Under the pieces are notes generated by a model. That model saw nothing but the letters and a program-made list of their open reading frames with translations. It did no database searches and was not told the origin of the DNA. The position numbers were made by a program, and so were the translations under genes. A DNA stretch of 64,000 bases from Cuneatibacter sp. NSJ-177 (GTDB lineage: Bacteria > Bacillota > Clostridia > Lachnospirales > Lachnospiraceae), in NCBI RefSeq assembly GCF_022867805.1, contig NZ_JALIFO010000014.1, positions 1 through 64,000 of the forward strand. The letters are read 5' to 3'. Every line of letters starts with the position of its first letter. Position 1 is the first letter of the stretch. Below are positions 49,418 to 58,881 of this stretch, in pieces.

Positions 49418-51145
49418 TTATCTCCCCATCTGCCAGGCTTCATGGTCCGTGTGCAGCAGTTCATGGGCCTTGTGGGACATGGGTTTTTCCAGGAAGTCCT
49501 GGTACAGCTGGGTGATCGCCGGATTCTCATGGGAGAACCGGATCGGGCTCTCTTGATCCAGCTCATAGAGATACTGGCTTCGCAGTTCCGCCAGCTCTTC
49601 CCCGTCGTGGATCGGCTGTCCGCCGCCGCCGACACAGCCGCCGGGACATGCCATCACTTCCACAAAGTCATACCGGGCCTCGCCGTGGCGCAGCGCTTCG
49701 ATCAGTTTTCTGGTATTGGCCAGACCGCTGACCACGGCAACCTTTACCTTGGTTCCGGCCATATTGAACTCGCCTTCCCGCCAGCCTTCCGGCTCCCGGA
49801 TAATCCGGAAGGAGTCCGGCGCCGGGTTCTTACCGGAAATCAGGTAATAGGCCGAACGCAGGGCGGCTTCCATCACGCCGCCTGTGCTGCCGAAGATCAC
49901 GCCGGCTCCGGTTCCCACGCCCAAGGGCAGATCAAATTCTTCCGATTCCAAAGCCTCCACCATGATGCGGTCGGCGCGGATCATTCGGGCCAGCTCTCTG
50001 GTCGTCAGAACGCAGTCCACATCCGGACCGGCGCCTCCGTCGTTCATCACCGGAATCGCCGCCTCATGCTTCTTTGCCACGCAGGGCATAATGGAAACGC
50101 AGTAAATCTTCTTCGGATCCACATTCAACAGCTTCGCATAGTAGGTCTTTGCAATCGTACCGAACATCTGCTGCGGCGACTTTGCAGTGGAAAGCTGTTC
50201 CACCATATCCGGGTACTGGGACTTCACGAAGCGCACCCAGCCCGGACAGCAGGAGGTAAACATAGGTTTTCCGCTCTCCCTGATCTCGTCAAAGCGGGCG
50301 AGGAACTCGCTTCCCTCCTCCATGATCGTAAGATCCGCGGAAAACGTGGTGTCAAATACATAGTCAAATCCCAGACGGCGCAGAGCCGCCACCAGGCGTC
50401 CCACCGTCGCTTTTTCCCTGGGAATGCCGAGGCCTTCCGCCCAAGCGGTACGGACCGCGGGAGCGATCTGTACCACTGTAATCTTCTCCGGATCCGCCAT
50501 GGCGTCGATGACTTGCTGCCAATCCTCCCGGGCATGCAGCGCGGCCACCGGGCAGTGAGTCACGCACTGTCCGCAGAGCACACAATCGGACTGCTCGATC
50601 TTCCGGATCCCGGAAACCCCGATTGTGGTCCGGCCGCCGGTATTGGCGATGTCCCAAACGCCGACCCCCTGGACTTTATCGCAGACCTGGACGCAGCGCA
50701 TGCAGCGGATACATTTCTGGGAATGGCGCACCAGCGGGAAATCCGCGGGCCAGGGCTCCACGTTCCAGTCATCGGGAAACGGATTGGAAACGATCCCCAT
50801 ATCATTGGAGATCTGCTGGAGATTACAGTTCCCGCTTCTCTCACAGATCGCGCAGCGGCTATCGTGCTGGGACAGCAAAAGCTGGATGTTGGTCCGGCGG
50901 GCAGAGCGCACCTTCGGGCTGTTGGTGTAAATTTCCATGCCTTCCTGCACCACATTGTTGCAGGAAGTGATCAGCTTGTCCTTGCCAACCAGTTCCACCA
51001 GACAGATGCGGCAAGCCGCAATCTCGTTAATTTCTTTTAAATAGCAGAGGCTTGGAATCCGGATTCCCATGGAGGCGGCTGCCTCCATCACAGTTGTTCC
51101 CTCCGGAACCTTCACCTTCTTATCGTCAATTTTCAGATTTACCAT
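49418..51145 (-). CDS. hydA: [FeFe] hydrogenase catalytic subunit, group A
   Basis: 575 aa. N-terminal [2Fe-2S] domain (CYLKEINEIAACRICLVEL), a His/Cys [4Fe-4S] site (HDSRCAICERSGNC), two [4Fe-4S] motifs (CIRCMRCVQVCDKV, CVLCGQCVTHCPVAAL), then the H-cluster with L1 FTSCCPGWV, L2 MPCVAKKHEA and L3 EVMACPGGCVGGGGQP. All canonical. Architecture as in multimeric NAD(P)-linked hydrogenases. It overlaps the end of the upstream NuoF/GltD-like gene by 7 bp, so the two proteins very likely form one complex that exchanges electrons between H2 and NAD(P)H. Confidence 0.95.
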   Translation of the reverse strand: MVNLKIDDKKVKVPEGTTVMEAAASMGIRIPSLCYLKEINEIAACRICLVELVGKDKLITSCNNVVQEGMEIYTNSPKVRSARRTNIQLLLSQHDSRCAICERSGNCNLQQISNDMGIVSNPFPDDWNVEPWPADFPLVRHSQKCIRCMRCVQVCDKVQGVGVWDIANTGGRTTIGVSGIRKIEQSDCVLCGQCVTHCPVAALHAREDWQQVIDAMADPEKITVVQIAPAVRTAWAEGLGIPREKATVGRLVAALRRLGFDYVFDTTFSADLTIMEEGSEFLARFDEIRESGKPMFTSCCPGWVRFVKSQYPDMVEQLSTAKSPQQMFGTIAKTYYAKLLNVDPKKIYCVSIMPCVAKKHEAAIPVMNDGGAGPDVDCVLTTRELARMIRADRIMVEALESEEFDLPLGVGTGAGVIFGSTGGVMEAALRSAYYLISGKNPAPDSFRIIREPEGWREGEFNMAGTKVKVAVVSGLANTRKLIEALRHGEARYDFVEVMACPGGCVGGGGQPIHDGEELAELRSQYLYELDQESPIRFSHENPAITQLYQDFLEKPMSHKAHELLHTDHEAWQMGR

Positions 51146-52989
51146 CGGGAATTCCGGCCTCCTTTCAAGATTCCATAGCCAAAGTGATCACACCGCAGGC
51201 AGCGTCCGCACTCCTGGGCTGCTTCCTCGTCGGTCATGCCCTTTTCGATGTGCTCGAAACTGCCGCGCCTCTCGCCGGTGCCGACCTCCCGCAGATTCAC
51301 ACGGCCGCAAGGTTTCTTATCCGCCAGGTTGGCGTTGGGGATCTCCACGTCGCAGCTGATATTGTGGTGGAAGCCCAGATACTCGTCAATATTGGCGGCC
51401 GCCACTTTCCCTGCCGCAATGGCCCGAATCACCGTAGCCGGTCCGGTCACGCAGTCGCCGCCGACAAACACGCCGGGGATATCGCCCTCCAGGCTCTCGT
51501 CCACCGTCTGCAAAACGCCCCATTTGACTTCCAGTCCGAACTCTTCAAAGTGGGCGGTCTCAATGCCCTGGCCGATGGCTGTGATCACCACGTCGCAGGG
51601 GATCCGCTCCGGCTCCTCGTGGGAATTGACCGGACGGGGCCGTCCCTGGGAATCCATGGCGCCGCAGATCTGCGGCTGTACCCAAAGCGCAGCCACATTT
51701 CCCTCTTCGTCGGTCTCTATTTTCAAAGGCGCGTTCAAAGTAATCAGCTCAGCGCCTTCCGCGATGGCTCCTTCCACTTCCTCCGGCATGGCCGTCATAT
51801 CGTTTCTGCGCCGCCGGTAAGCCACCATGACCTGAGAGGCGCCGAGACGGATGGCGGTGCGGGTGCAGTCCATGGCCACGTTTCCGCCGCCGACGATCAC
51901 CACCCGTTTTCCCTTCAAGTCGATGGGACGGTCCATGCCCACATCCCGGAGCATCTCCACGGCGGAGATCACATTGCCCTCTCTCACCTTCCCGTCCGGC
52001 TCAATGCCGACCTTTTTATTGGTCTGGGCGCCGATCGCCACGTAAACCGCGTCAAACTGTTCGTGCAGCTCACGGATCGTAACGTCCTTTCCTACGTTCA
52101 CATTCATATGTACTTCAATTCCGGTGGAGAGGATCGCGTCGATATCTTCCTGCAGCCGTTCTCTCGGAAACCGGTAGGCGGGGATTCCATAGCGGAGCAT
52201 GCCGCCTAAATGGGGCTTCTCCTCATACAGATCCACCCGGTGCCCCATCAGGGCCAGGTAATAGGCCGCGCTGAGTCCGCTGGGACCGCCGCCGACGATG
52301 GCCACCCGCTTGCCGGTGGAGGGCTCGTTGGACGGGACCAATACGGTATCCGCGTGGGCATGATCCACCGCCACGCGCTTGATGCCGCGGATGTTCACGG
52401 CGCTGTCGATCATATTCCGGCGGCACCTGGCTTCGCAGGGATGCTCGCACACCATGGCGCAGGCCGTCGGGAACGGGTTGTCCTTCCGGATCAGGCGCAC
52501 TGCATCCGCATAACGGCCTTCTCCTACCAGTGCGATATATCCAGGCACGTCCACACCGGCCGGACAGAGCGCCACACAGGGAACCGGCTGGGTGATTCCG
52601 GCTGCGCAGCGGCCCCGGCGGATATGGGACAGGTAATCCTCCCGGCATCCTGAAAGGCCGTTCAGCACCATCCTCGCCGCATCGTAACCGATCGCGCAGT
52701 CCGCAGACGCCTCAATGTTCCTCGCCGTCTGCTCAATCAAATCCAACGTCTGGGGCGTCGCCCGGTTTTCCAGGACATCGGTCATCAGTCGCTGCAGCTG
52801 CCCTAAACCGACCCGGCAGGGGACGCATTTCCCGCAGGACTGGGCGTGGCACAGGCGCAGAAAGGAAATCTGCAGATCCACGGGACAGAGTCCTGGAGCG
52901 CTGGCCGCAATGTGCCGTTCCAGGTCCAGATACAGGTGCTCCATGGTGAGCTGTGCCTCATCCGGCGTTGAAATCCTCAGTCTACTCAT
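51139..52989 (-). CDS. NAD(P)H oxidoreductase, NuoF C-terminal/GltD-like fusion (SfrB type)
   Basis: 616 aa. Residues about 50-125 match the C-terminal Fe-S part of NuoF (SCGKCVPCRVGLGQ with ADCAIG) without its FMN/NADH domain. A GltD-like flavoprotein follows: CVALCPAGVDVPGYIAL and CEHPCEARCRR for Fe-S, VAIVGGGPSGLSAAYYLALMG for FAD, VVIVGGGNVAMDCTRTAIRLG with YRRRRNDM for NADPH-type nucleotide, and VGGDCVTGPATVIRAIAAGK. A short C-terminal Cys pair (CGRCLRC) is present. It likely feeds HydA with electrons from NADPH. AGAGGAGG before ATG. Confidence 0.92.
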   Translation of the reverse strand: MSRLRISTPDEAQLTMEHLYLDLERHIAASAPGLCPVDLQISFLRLCHAQSCGKCVPCRVGLGQLQRLMTDVLENRATPQTLDLIEQTARNIEASADCAIGYDAARMVLNGLSGCREDYLSHIRRGRCAAGITQPVPCVALCPAGVDVPGYIALVGEGRYADAVRLIRKDNPFPTACAMVCEHPCEARCRRNMIDSAVNIRGIKRVAVDHAHADTVLVPSNEPSTGKRVAIVGGGPSGLSAAYYLALMGHRVDLYEEKPHLGGMLRYGIPAYRFPRERLQEDIDAILSTGIEVHMNVNVGKDVTIRELHEQFDAVYVAIGAQTNKKVGIEPDGKVREGNVISAVEMLRDVGMDRPIDLKGKRVVIVGGGNVAMDCTRTAIRLGASQVMVAYRRRRNDMTAMPEEVEGAIAEGAELITLNAPLKIETDEEGNVAALWVQPQICGAMDSQGRPRPVNSHEEPERIPCDVVITAIGQGIETAHFEEFGLEVKWGVLQTVDESLEGDIPGVFVGGDCVTGPATVIRAIAAGKVAAANIDEYLGFHHNISCDVEIPNANLADKKPCGRVNLREVGTGERRGSFEHIEKGMTDEEAAQECGRCLRCDHFGYGILKGGRNSRW

Positions 52990-53233
52990 CGCTTCCTCCT
53001 CTGATTCATAAAAGGTCTATGATCGCAATAGCCGTCTCCCGCTGCGGAATGCGAAACTTTTGCTTATCCGCCCGGTCATCAGCTAAAACAATTCTGCTGT
53101 AAAAAAACAGGCTGCTTCTATCCGGCAATTTCTTCCATCGATTCTCACTGTCCGGAGATTTGCGGCCTGCCACCATGAAAAAATTGAATAAATAGAATTT
53201 TCTTATCAATATCCTGACTAACCAGTCTTTTTT
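52990..53233 (-). other. Long structured-looking leader of the NADPH-hydrogenase operon
   Basis: About 240 nt separate the promoter from the first gene. On the RNA, nested inverted repeats are visible: CAGGC (outer) with GCCTG, and TCCGG with CCGGA inside it. A 67-codon frame (53006-53209) spans much of it but has no good ribosome binding site and looks non-coding. I recognise no known riboswitch. No other gene lies in 52990-53323. Confidence 0.45.
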
Positions 53234-53261
53234 ATTATAACATCTAGGCGATTCTTGTCAA
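53234..53261 (-). promoter_or_regulatory. Consensus promoter of the NADPH-hydrogenase operon
   Basis: Minus strand perfect TTGACA, 16-nt spacer, perfect TATAAT. It directly abuts the terminator of the upstream aminopeptidase gene. Confidence 0.85.
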
Positions 53262-53307
53262 GAAAAAGAACGCGTTTCCTGCGGAATTTCCCACTGAAAA
53301 CGCGTTC
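53262..53307 (-). terminator. Terminator after the M18 aminopeptidase gene
   Basis: Ten-bp stem GAACGCGTTT / AAACGCGTTC with a 20-nt loop, followed on the minus strand by TTTTTC, 16 nt past the stop codon. Confidence 0.85.
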
Positions 53308-53323
53308 CTTGCTTCTATCTTCC

Positions 53324-54592
53324 CTATTCAAAATATTTTTTTGCCGCGCGGATCAAATAGACCGTATCCATGGTCCCCGCCGTCTCATAAGGCGAGTGCA
53401 TCGCAAGCTGCGGCAAGCCGATATCCACGGCGCTGACCGCCACCTGGGAGGTGGAAATATTCCCCAGCGTGGAGCCGCCCGGCAGATCCGAACGGTTGGT
53501 AAACACCTGGAACGGCACCCCGGCTTCCCGGCAGACATCTTTGAACACAGCAGCCGAAAGGCCGTCGGTACAATACTTTTGGTTCGCGCTGTATTTCAGC
53601 ACGATGCCGCCGTTCAGATACGGACGGTTCACCGGGTCCGCCTTCTCCCCGTAATTGGGGTGTACGGCGTGAGCGTTGTCCGCTGAGACCAGGAAGCTGG
53701 CGGCGATCCGGCGCAGATAATCCTCCATGCCGCCGCCCTGGGAGAACGAGATGCGCATCAGCACGTCCTTCAAAAAAGTGGAGGCAGCGCCCTGCCTGGT
53801 GCCGCTTCCCACTTCCTCATTGTCCAGCACGCAGTAAACCGCTCCGTACCGCTTCTTTTCTCCGGCCAGGAATCCTTTTAGGGTCGAGAAGGCACATTGC
53901 AGATCGTCCAGCCGGCCGATGGAGAGAAATTCTTCCTCCGCTCCCCAGATGGTTCCTTTCTGCCGGTTGTATAAAAACAGATCATGTCCGAGGATTTCAT
54001 CTTCCCGGACCCCGGCCGCCTCCGCCACCACACGGAAAAAGGTTCCCTTGGCGGCGGCGCTTCCGTAGAGAGGCAGCAGATCCTTCTGGGCATTATAGGA
54101 ATATCCCTCGTTGGCCTGACGGTTCATATGAATCGCCAGATTCGGTATCATCAGCAGGTCCCGGTCCACATTGACCAGCTTTGCCGTCACTCTCCCGCCT
54201 TCCTTTACGGCCACCCGGCCGGCCACGGAGAGGGGGCGGTCAAACCAGGGGGCGCAGAGCATTCCGCCGTACCGCTCGACATTGAGCTTGACGTAGTGCC
54301 CCTCCGCCTCCATCTCCGGATTTTCTTTAATCTTAAAGCTGGGAGAGTCGCTGTGGCTCGCCGCGATCCGAAACCCGTTCCACTCGCCCTCCGGCAGGGA
54401 AAAAGCAATCAGAGCGGAGCCGTTCCGGGTGGTGAAATAACGCCCCCCGGATTTTAATTGCCATCGATCCTCCTCCGGCAGCTCCTGAAATCCATTTTGG
54501 ATCAGCGTTTCCTTTAGGAAAGCCACCGCATGGAAAGGACTCGGACTCTGTTCAATAAACCGCAGCAATTCCCTTGATGTTTCCTGATACAT
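53324..54592 (-). CDS. M18 family aminopeptidase
   Basis: 422 aa, typical of M18 (aspartyl aminopeptidase-like) dinuclear zinc peptidases. Metal and catalytic motifs: AASHSDSPSFKIK near residue 78, VLDNEEVGSGTRQGA, SADNAHAVHPNYGEKADPVNRPYLNGGIVLKY and QLAMHSPYETAG at the C-terminus. It trims N-terminal residues from cytosolic peptides. It lies 27 bp downstream of an APC permease, suggesting joint peptide/amino acid use. GAAGGAGGAG before ATG. Confidence 0.94.
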   Translation of the reverse strand: MYQETSRELLRFIEQSPSPFHAVAFLKETLIQNGFQELPEEDRWQLKSGGRYFTTRNGSALIAFSLPEGEWNGFRIAASHSDSPSFKIKENPEMEAEGHYVKLNVERYGGMLCAPWFDRPLSVAGRVAVKEGGRVTAKLVNVDRDLLMIPNLAIHMNRQANEGYSYNAQKDLLPLYGSAAAKGTFFRVVAEAAGVREDEILGHDLFLYNRQKGTIWGAEEEFLSIGRLDDLQCAFSTLKGFLAGEKKRYGAVYCVLDNEEVGSGTRQGAASTFLKDVLMRISFSQGGGMEDYLRRIAASFLVSADNAHAVHPNYGEKADPVNRPYLNGGIVLKYSANQKYCTDGLSAAVFKDVCREAGVPFQVFTNRSDLPGGSTLGNISTSQVAVSAVDIGLPQLAMHSPYETAGTMDTVYLIRAAKKYFE

Positions 54593-54619
54593 CCTGTACT
54601 CCTCCTTCTTCCGGTCCGC

Positions 54620-56029
54620 CTACGCCTGCCGGGAGCGTTTTGCGACCATCGGCAGGATAAAGCCCAGACCAATCAACACAAATGGTGTCACAATGTTGAG
54701 AATCAACTGAAACGGATCTTCGGAGTAAATTCCTAAGATACACGCAAACGCCGTAAAAGCAAAACACCAGGCGCCGAAAAAGATTCCCAGCTTTTTATTT
54801 TTTACAAACCGGTAATCCGCCGGGATTTTATCTCCCGCCCTCTTTAGGCCAATGTAGGCGACAAACACCCACAGATACCGCAGAGGCATACAGACCGCAT
54901 TCACCTTCACCAGCCATTTCACCAAAACGTCCACGCTGTCGATCCCGAACGCAGGCACGACGATCAGAACCGAGACGATGGCGAAGACCAGCTTATGCCC
55001 GTTTACATAAGTACCATGGCGGTTCTGCTTCAGCAAGGACTTCGGAATATAGTTCTCATCCGCATTGTCCAGCAGCATCCGCAAAGGCGCGTCGATGGAA
55101 AGAATCATGACCGTAAACTGCCCGATCAGATTCGTCAGAGCGTAGATTACCACGAAGAAATTCCCTACATGGTAGTATTCCCCCAAACGCTGGAAAGCAT
55201 AATAGGCTCCGTTGGTCATCAGATCCGGAGGAATGTTTTCCGAATCGAACATCATTCCCAGAGCCACAGTCCCCAGCACGGCGCAGACTGCCACCATAAT
55301 GGCAAGGGCAATCATTCCCTTTGGAAAATCCCGCGAAGGGTTCTTCATCTTATTGACGTATGGGGAAATCTTTTCGCAGCCGCCGACGGCCAGAACCAGA
55401 ATGGAAAGACTCAGGAAAAATTTGCTGTCAAAGGCCGGAAGGAAATTCTTCCAGGACCAGTCGATCGAAAGCGTCGATGCGCCCGTGATCGAAGGCGCCG
55501 CAATCATCATCAGCACAAACAGGATCGACATCACAAAGGTCATGGAGCCGGCCAGAGTCGCCAGTTTTTTCAGCACATTCAGGCCTCGTGACGCGACAAA
55601 GATGGCAAACAGAAACAGCACCAGGCACGCGGCCTGCAGCACCATCGTATTCATCGAGCTGATTCGGTTATCCCGGAAGATCGCCCAGCTTCCTGCAATC
55701 AGGGACCCGTTCGGCTTCTGGGAAATATAGGGCATATGGACAATCCAGTAGGTCCAGCCGGCCATATACGCCATCCGGGGTCCAATCGTCCGCAGGGTCC
55801 AGGAACTTACCCCTCCGCCGGCGCTTTTAAAAGCGCTTCCCAGCTCTCCGACCATCAGCGCGTAGGGCACGAAATAAATGGCAAAAATCAGGATCCAGGC
55901 CACGATCGCCTTCAGGCCGCCGTATTCGGAAAATCCGTTGATTACATTCCCGAAACCCCAGACCGTGGAGAACGCCATGAATGCCAGACCATACCACATA
56001 ATTTTTTTGTCATTCGTATTTTGTCTCAC
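54620..56029 (-). CDS. APC superfamily amino acid permease
   Basis: 469 aa, about 12 membrane helices, GTG start at 56029 (the GGAG is 13 nt away, so the start is less certain). Features: WYGLAFMAFSTVWGFGNVINGF in helix 1, FKSAGGGVSSWTLRTIGPRMAYMAGW, and GGCEKISPYVNKMKNPSRDFPKGMIALAIM, common to glutamate/GABA-antiporter-like APC proteins. Imports or exchanges amino acids. Co-oriented with the M18 peptidase gene. Confidence 0.88.
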   Translation of the reverse strand: MRQNTNDKKIMWYGLAFMAFSTVWGFGNVINGFSEYGGLKAIVAWILIFAIYFVPYALMVGELGSAFKSAGGGVSSWTLRTIGPRMAYMAGWTYWIVHMPYISQKPNGSLIAGSWAIFRDNRISSMNTMVLQAACLVLFLFAIFVASRGLNVLKKLATLAGSMTFVMSILFVLMMIAAPSITGASTLSIDWSWKNFLPAFDSKFFLSLSILVLAVGGCEKISPYVNKMKNPSRDFPKGMIALAIMVAVCAVLGTVALGMMFDSENIPPDLMTNGAYYAFQRLGEYYHVGNFFVVIYALTNLIGQFTVMILSIDAPLRMLLDNADENYIPKSLLKQNRHGTYVNGHKLVFAIVSVLIVVPAFGIDSVDVLVKWLVKVNAVCMPLRYLWVFVAYIGLKRAGDKIPADYRFVKNKKLGIFFGAWCFAFTAFACILGIYSEDPFQLILNIVTPFVLIGLGFILPMVAKRSRQA

Positions 56030-56083
56030 TCGCTGCTTTTAACTCCTTTCGTTACATTTTTATCAGATACAGTACGACATCCG

Positions 56084-56113
56084 TATTGTATCATGCGAAA
56101 ACCTCCCGGAGCA
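56084..56113 (-). promoter_or_regulatory. Putative promoter of the APC permease/M18 operon
   Basis: Minus strand TTGCTC, 18-nt spacer, TACAAT, about 55 nt upstream of the permease start. A GGAGCAA/TTGCTCC inverted repeat overlaps the -35 box. Confidence 0.5.
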
Positions 56114-56191
56114 ACTGGATATTGCTCCCATTGGGAATGAAGGGGATAGGCCTTCGCATATATTAGTGACAAACAGCAGGAGCAAAACCAA

Positions 56192-56971
56192 ATGAAACAA
56201 AAAAGCAAACGGAAAAAGCACTTTCTCCTTGGAGGGATTCTCCTCCTCTTCCTGGCCGGGCTTCTTTCCCAAGCCTTTTCCTACTGGCCTTCGGTGATGG
56301 CCTCGGTCAGCGTGATGCTGGGCAAGGAAATGCCCATTTACTCCGTGGATACCGACAAAAAACAGATTGCGCTCAGTTTCGACGCGGCATGGGGTGACAA
56401 AGACACTGCAAAAATCCTGGAAATTTTAAAAAAGCACAATGTCAAAGTTACCTTTTTTATGACCGGCGGCTGGGTGGACAGCTTTCCGGAAAATGTAAAA
56501 ATGATCGCGGCCGAGGGCCATGATCTGGGAAATCACAGTGAAAATCACAAAGAGATGAGCAAACTGACCGAAGAAGAAATCCGGGAAGAAGTCCAGTCCG
56601 TACATAAAAAAGTAAAGGAACTGACCGGAGTCGAAATGTCGCTGTTCCGCGCGCCTTACGGCGATTACGACGATAAGCTGGTCACCACCGTCAACTCCCT
56701 CGGCTATCAGTGTATCCTCTGGAACGTGGACAGTCTGGACTGGAAAGACTACGGGGTGGATTCGATCATCAAAACCGTCTGCAACCACAAAAATCTGGCA
56801 AACGGATCCATCATCCTGATGCACAACGGAGCGACTTATACCGCGGAAGCCCTGGAATCCGTGATCACCGGGCTGGAGGCCCAGGGCTATGAGCTGGTCC
56901 CGATCTCCCAGCTTCTGCACAGTGGGGAAGCCACCGTTGACCCTACCGGAAAACAAATCCCGAAAACCTGA
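56192..56971 (+). CDS. Polysaccharide deacetylase, membrane-anchored
   Basis: 259 aa. The N-terminal signal anchor (LLGGILLLFLAGLLSQAFSYW) is followed by a NodB-type domain: LSFDAAWGDKDT (catalytic Asp pair), HDLGNHSENHKEMSKL (zinc His), FRAPYGDYDDKL, WNVDSLDWKD and GSIILMHNGATYT. It probably deacetylates cell-wall glycan outside the membrane, similar to sporulation/PdaA-like enzymes of Clostridia. AGGAG 9 nt before ATG. Confidence 0.92.
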   Translation: MKQKSKRKKHFLLGGILLLFLAGLLSQAFSYWPSVMASVSVMLGKEMPIYSVDTDKKQIALSFDAAWGDKDTAKILEILKKHNVKVTFFMTGGWVDSFPENVKMIAAEGHDLGNHSENHKEMSKLTEEEIREEVQSVHKKVKELTGVEMSLFRAPYGDYDDKLVTTVNSLGYQCILWNVDSLDWKDYGVDSIIKTVCNHKNLANGSIILMHNGATYTAEALESVITGLEAQGYELVPISQLLHSGEATVDPTGKQIPKT

Positions 56972-57014
56972 ACGCTCTGCCTGAGCGCACCCGAATCCGG
57001 GGCGGAGTCAAGGA

Positions 57015-58700
57015 CTATTTCCCCTCTCCGTCCCGGCTGCCATGAAACATTCTCTTCTCTTCGTACATCAAGGCATCCGCCTGTTCCATCATTCCGGAAA
57101 TCCGGAATTTTCCTTTTTCCTCCACCCGGCTGCTGACGCAGCCTCCGGATATGGAAAGTTCTCTTCCCGTCTCCTCATGAAAACGCGCAAGCTCCCGGTG
57201 CACCATGGTCCGGCAGGTATCATTCGTCATTTCTGTCCCCGGAAACAGCACCGCAAACTCATCTCCGCCGATCCGGTAACACTCCCCCATGCCTTCAAAA
57301 GCCCGCCGCAGACAGCCGGCGATATCCCGCAGAAGTTGATCCCCGGCCCGGTGTCCGCCGGTATCGTTGACCTGCTTTAATCCGTTCAGATCCAGCATCG
57401 CCAGCGAAACCAGACTCCCGGCAGCGAGGCTCTCCTCCAGTTCCTCGATCCTTTCTTCAAAAGCCGTTCGATTCCCTAAACCGGTCAGAACATCCTGGTA
57501 GGCCATCTTCTTATATACTTCCATCTGAATCCGCTCCTGCACCAGGCGAATCAGCTTAGACCAGGTTTCTCCCAATAAAAGCACGACGAAAATGAGAAGC
57601 CCCCACCGGAAAAGTTTGGAATTGTCTTTTCTCATGCCCAAACTGAAGATGAAAAGGGAGGCCAGGCCGAACACGGAAAAAATCCCCACAATCCCCAGCA
57701 GATTTTTGGCGCTGGCCGAAGCTTTCTCTTTCACATCCTTGACCAGCCGCCAGAGCAGATAGAAAATGGTCAGCACCAACAGAATATGGGTGACAGGCAG
57801 CATCCTGGGATAGCTGAATACATCGAAAAAGTAGAGAAGCCCCTGCGCCGCGCAATTTGCCCAAAACAGGCGCTGCAGCAGCCGGAGCGTCCGGCCGTCC
57901 CACCCGCAGTTCTGCCAAACCACAGGTAAAAAAGGGACCGGGAGTAATTGAAAACATACCATAGATACCAAGAAGATAAAGGCTGGATTCACTGACAGTA
58001 AAAATCCCAATGTGGAATCCGTCAGCACCCAAATCATAGCAAGCAGAATAAAAATCCCCAAAAAGAGAAAGCTCTGATAATCCCGGCGGTTTTCATAGCG
58101 CCGGGAAAAGAGATATATCCCAAAGGATATCAGCATCAAAATCACCATCGCAACGGAAAATAAAAGCACGCCGCGATTGCTCTGAAAGACAGTGAAACGA
58201 ATCTCCGCCGCCGTTCCCATTCGAATCGGAGAAGCCACCTGAAGCGCGGCTCCGTCCGGGCTGGTCAACTCCACGGAAATGGTTTTCCCGCTGTATTCGG
58301 CTTTTAACGGAACCATACAGAGAAAAGATCCTGTGATCGGCCGCCGGCTGCCGACGAAGCCTCCTTCATATTGAAAAACCGTTTCTCCATCCACCGCCAC
58401 GCGCACTGTTTGATACGCATTCCGCAGGACCATCCACTCCCCGTCCCCGATCTTGGGCACTTGATTGTACACAGTTAGGGCCTTTTCTTCCGTTTCCGGA
58501 TAGTAAGGATAATCCGTAATCCTTTTCTCACCGCTGTCCGTCATTTGGCGCCAGGGCTGCTCCCACTTTTCCAGAGAACCGCCGCCCGGCAAATCCGGGA
58601 GAGGGGAGCCTGCCGCCAGACTCTCGCCAAACAAAATGGCAAAAAGGAGGATCGCTGCCAAAATGATCCCTCGGTCCACCCAGTTTTTCTTTACCGCCAT
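57015..58700 (-). CDS. Diguanylate cyclase with 7TM membrane sensor
   Basis: About 561 aa; ATG at 58700 is preferred because it gives a normal signal peptide (MAVKKNWVDRG then a hydrophobic stretch), with 58724 as an alternative. An extracytoplasmic beta-domain (about 30-180), about seven helices (190-390), then a C-terminal GGDEF domain: DVLTGLGNRTAFEERI, MLDLNGLKQVND and YRIGGDEFAVLFPG. It makes c-di-GMP in response to an external signal. No inhibitory RxxD site is obvious. Confidence 0.9.
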   Translation of the reverse strand: MAVKKNWVDRGIILAAILLFAILFGESLAAGSPLPDLPGGGSLEKWEQPWRQMTDSGEKRITDYPYYPETEEKALTVYNQVPKIGDGEWMVLRNAYQTVRVAVDGETVFQYEGGFVGSRRPITGSFLCMVPLKAEYSGKTISVELTSPDGAALQVASPIRMGTAAEIRFTVFQSNRGVLLFSVAMVILMLISFGIYLFSRRYENRRDYQSFLFLGIFILLAMIWVLTDSTLGFLLSVNPAFIFLVSMVCFQLLPVPFLPVVWQNCGWDGRTLRLLQRLFWANCAAQGLLYFFDVFSYPRMLPVTHILLVLTIFYLLWRLVKDVKEKASASAKNLLGIVGIFSVFGLASLFIFSLGMRKDNSKLFRWGLLIFVVLLLGETWSKLIRLVQERIQMEVYKKMAYQDVLTGLGNRTAFEERIEELEESLAAGSLVSLAMLDLNGLKQVNDTGGHRAGDQLLRDIAGCLRRAFEGMGECYRIGGDEFAVLFPGTEMTNDTCRTMVHRELARFHEETGRELSISGGCVSSRVEEKGKFRISGMMEQADALMYEEKRMFHGSRDGEGK

Positions 58701-58741
58701 ACACGTCCACACTTTCGCTTGCATTAACAGCCTGTGTGTTC

Positions 58742-58770
58742 AGTATATCGGAATTTTTTACAGGAAGCAA
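58742..58770 (-). promoter_or_regulatory. Promoter of the diguanylate cyclase gene
   Basis: Minus strand TTGCTT, 17-nt spacer, TATACT, about 40 nt upstream of the chosen ATG. It supports the downstream start, since 58724 would leave almost no leader. Confidence 0.7.
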
Positions 58771-58797
58771 CTGTTTTTCAAAGTTCCCGTCATCCAA

Positions 58798-58838
58798 GTA
58801 AAAAGCGTCAGGGCGTAATTCACCCTGACGCTTTTTAC
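58798..58838. terminator. Terminator between the coiled-coil gene and the diguanylate cyclase
   Basis: Perfect 16-bp stem GTAAAAAGCGTCAGGG / CCCTGACGCTTTTTAC with a 9-nt loop; T5 at the end on either strand. Confidence 0.9.
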
Positions 58839-58881
58839 CACCAACAAACAAATCTCCGACTCTCAAAAGTTCCAGGAAAGT

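Noticed and set aside
53006-53209. 67-codon frame in the leader of the NADPH-hydrogenase operon
   Set aside because: No convincing ribosome binding site and no recognisable protein features; treated as untranslated leader.
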